Source: CAYGFH01 sp964430295 (lineage in GTDB: Bacteria; Patescibacteriota; Microgenomatia; UBA10105; UBA927). Taken from it: 6,542 bases of DNA. Location: contig CAYSEV010000058.1 in assembly GCA_964430295.1 (NCBI GenBank), positions 1-6,542 of the forward strand, read 5' to 3'. A program made the translations under genes and the position numbers. This document shows, piece after piece, positions 5,467 to 6,542 of the stretch. Under the pieces are notes generated by a model. It was not told the DNA's origin. It saw only the letters and a list, made by a program, of their open reading frames with translations, and did not search any database. Positions within the stretch are counted from its first letter, which is position 1, and every line of letters begins with the position of its first letter.

Positions 5467-6366
5467 GTGAATAAGCCTCCCGACAGCCACGCCTGCCACA
5501 CAGAAAACCAGTGTGGTAAACGGGAGCGCCGTAAAAAGGATGTTAATCGCGACGTACCAAGTGGTAGCGACGCCGACAACCAAGATTGCCAATGAGATGA
5601 CAGTGGCTGTCACAAAGTTCGAAACAGTGCGACCAGCATGACGCTCTGCAGCATTATGAGCCGCCACAGACACATCACGTAGAAAGGATTTTAGGATACC
5701 TTCTCCATACAACTCAGCCAAAACGGCGAAAACGAACAAGGGAAGCATCGTGTTATATCCGCGCGCGAGAGCGTAGAAAAACCATGTAACCCCAATCACC
5801 CATTTGGTCTTGAGTAGCGCCTGTGCATCAGAGCCGAACTTATCCTTATTCACTACGAACACGTACACCGAGATTATCGTGATGATTAGCGCGATGGCGA
5901 TCTCTCCAGTTAAGAAGAATTTGCCATACGGCTTATCAATGAAGGCGCGCTGGTTGTTCGCGATAACCTGCAGCTGGCTGGTGAAGCCTTGAAACGTAAT
6001 CTTCAGGGTGTTGTTGAACGCCTGCACCATAAGTACGAACTCATGGACTGTCTGGTACAGTACATACACGATTTGCATGATGATGTTTACAATCGCATAC
6101 GCAGCATTCACATACGCCAAGAAGACCATCATGAACGCCACTACCCGTCCGGTATCGGTTTTTAAATTCACCGCGATACCATATGCCACAGTAATCACCA
6201 CGAATGCGATGATCGGGCCCCAGGCGACGAGTTCATGGAAACCCAGCAGATATTGAGCGATTAATCCCCACAGTATACTTGAAAATCCTGCAGTAATTCC
6301 GCCGAATAGGACCACCTTTTCAAGGGTGATTCCTTCTGAGGGTGCCGAACTAGATTCACTTGCCAT
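5458..6366 (-). CDS. Multi-pass membrane protein of unknown function
   Basis: I do not recognise the family. The 302-residue product has a Ser-rich N-terminal tail (ASESSSAPSEG) and then about seven or eight hydrophobic segments (roughly 18-41, 50-67, 75-104, 152-172, 188-220 possibly as two, 250-275, 278-298). It ends in HKK. A long, moderately polar stretch at about 105-150 (QTVHEFVLMVQAFNN onward) could be a loop or amphipathic helices. No catalytic motif or transporter signature stands out. The start is ATG 6366 rather than the in-frame GTG at 6381, because a perfect AGGAGG sits 5 nt upstream and overlaps the extra codons. GC content by eye is higher than in the glycosyltransferases, and it is the only gene here with a full Shine-Dalgarno, so a separate origin is possible. 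It converges on the 80-aa gene. Confidence 0.85.
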   Translation of the reverse strand: MASESSSAPSEGITLEKVVLFGGITAGFSSILWGLIAQYLLGFHELVAWGPIIAFVVITVAYGIAVNLKTDTGRVVAFMMVFLAYVNAAYAIVNIIMQIVYVLYQTVHEFVLMVQAFNNTLKITFQGFTSQLQVIANNQRAFIDKPYGKFFLTGEIAIALIITIISVYVFVVNKDKFGSDAQALLKTKWVIGVTWFFYALARGYNTMLPLFVFAVLAELYGEGILKSFLRDVSVAAHNAAERHAGRTVSNFVTATVISLAILVVGVATTWYVAINILFTALPFTTLVFCVAGVAVGRLIHKK

Positions 6367-6371
6367 GTTTG

Positions 6372-6377
6372 CCTCCT
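6372..6377 (-). promoter_or_regulatory. Strong Shine-Dalgarno of the membrane-protein gene
   Basis: AGGAGG on the - strand lies 5 nt before the ATG at 6366. It decides the start codon against the in-frame GTG at 6381, which lies upstream of it. It is unusual here because mreB, the PAP2-like gene, mrdA and the 80-aa gene all lack such a site. Confidence 0.8.
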
Positions 6378-6392
6378 GCACGTATTACGTGC
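6378..6392 (-). promoter_or_regulatory. 15-bp palindrome abutting the Shine-Dalgarno
   Basis: GCACGTAATACGTGC is a perfect inverted repeat (7-bp arms, one central base) ending right where AGGAGG begins. It could be a repressor operator, or in RNA a hairpin of five base pairs (GCACG/CGTGC, loop TAATA) next to the ribosome binding site. The function is not known. Confidence 0.5.
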
Positions 6393-6410
6393 GAGAATAG
6401 TTGAGAGATG

Positions 6411-6422
6411 AAAACTTGCGGA
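6411..6422 (-). repeat. Right copy of the 12-bp inverted repeat flanking the membrane-protein gene
   Basis: The + strand reads AAAACTTGCGGA, the exact reverse complement of 5448-5459. It lies in the leader, 44 bp upstream of the start codon. The two copies bracket the whole gene in inverted orientation. Confidence 0.4.
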
Positions 6423-6426
6423 TGAA

Positions 6427-6461
6427 TATCATGCTGCTTTCAACATACATGATAGTTTTTT
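6427..6461 (+). other. Short stem-loop followed by a T tract in the right-edge leader region
   Basis: TATCATG (6427-6433) and CATGATA (6448-6454) are perfect 7-bp inverted arms around a 14-nt loop. GTTTTTT (6455-6461) follows on the + strand. It resembles an AT-rich intrinsic terminator, but no + strand gene is known to end here. On the - strand it would lie in the leader of the membrane gene. Confidence 0.3.
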
Positions 6462-6542
6462 GAAAAGTGCTGCTTCTCTGTTGCCGTTAAATACCCGACA
6501 ACACATTCGCGGAAAGAATGCTGAAAAGCAACCTATAGTATA
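6429..6542 (-). CDS. Possible 3' end of a gene entering from the right edge
   Basis: Reading from the right edge on the - strand, one frame stays open for 37 codons before a TGA at 6431-6429. It includes the segment FFPRMCCRVFNGNREAALFK. An open frame of this length easily arises by chance, no domain is recognisable, and the stretch also contains a stem-loop. It is listed only because the two other - strand frames close sooner and nothing else explains these bases. Confidence 0.15.
   Translation of the reverse strand, partial: YTIGCFSAFFPRMCCRVFNGNREAALFKKLSCMLKAA

Noticed and set aside
5413..5595. 60-codon + strand frame after the 80-aa gene
   Set aside because: It begins in the terminator loop and runs antisense to the membrane-protein gene.
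6367..6381. GTG start at 6381 giving five extra N-terminal residues for the membrane protein
   Set aside because: The extra codons overlap a perfect AGGAGG that is correctly spaced for the ATG at 6366, and the GTG lies within the palindrome.
6427..6461. Confident terminator call for the right-edge hairpin with T tract
   Set aside because: The stem is 7 bp and AT-rich, the loop is long, and no + strand gene ends upstream of it, so it is listed only as a low-confidence structure.
6429..6542. tRNA or other known RNA gene at the right edge
   Set aside because: I could not fit a cloverleaf or any RNA family I know; only short isolated pairings such as GTTGC/GCAAC are present.

Overview
The window looks like chromosomal DNA of an uncultivated bacterium. 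My best guess is a Patescibacteria (candidate phyla radiation) genome. The guess rests on the style of the penicillin-binding protein 2 around its KTGTAE motif (IPVACKTGTAEYGDP, then HAWFTVFAP and GEGSSVAAPVAKKILE), on short compact genes, and on an AT-leaning composition. It is an impression from family knowledge, not a measurement. All genes read through with the standard code; I saw no need for UGA recoding.

Layout. From 1 to 1343 (+ strand) there are two adjacent family 2 glycosyltransferase genes, the first cut by the window edge. Facing them on the - strand, with only 6 bp between stop codons, is a cell-wall elongation cluster transcribed mreB (5031 to 3976), then a PAP2-like membrane phosphatase (3915 to 3346), then mrdA/PBP2 (3254 to 1350). 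Divergent from mreB, a small Pro/Lys-rich protein of unknown function (5125-5367) has a near-consensus promoter. It converges on an unrecognised multi-pass membrane protein (5458-6366, - strand), and an inverted-repeat, probably bidirectional, terminator lies between the two. The right edge (6382-6542) holds the leader of that membrane gene, a small palindrome next to its Shine-Dalgarno, and possibly the end of another reading frame.

How the genes fit together. MreB organises, and PBP2 carries out, side-wall peptidoglycan cross-linking. A PAP2-type enzyme could recycle the undecaprenyl carrier or act on another lipid phosphate. The two glycosyltransferases probably build surface glycans that use a similar lipid carrier. 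mreC, mreD and rodA are not in this window.

Most interesting signals. (1) An inverted array of 7-bp units (ATGAACN on one strand, NGTTCAT on the other) occurs twice: once filling the mreB/PAP2 intergenic gap and supplying the PAP2 start codon, and once inside mrdA. The second copy encodes an in-frame extra segment just before the KTG motif, which recalls the palindromic elements that insert into Rickettsia genes. (2) Three genes (mreB, mrdA and the 80-aa gene) each have a -10 hexamer ending exactly 9 nt before the ATG and no Shine-Dalgarno, implying nearly leaderless mRNAs. The unrecognised membrane gene, by contrast, has a perfect AGGAGG. (3) That membrane gene is flanked by exact 12-bp inverted repeats and looks richer in GC than its neighbours.
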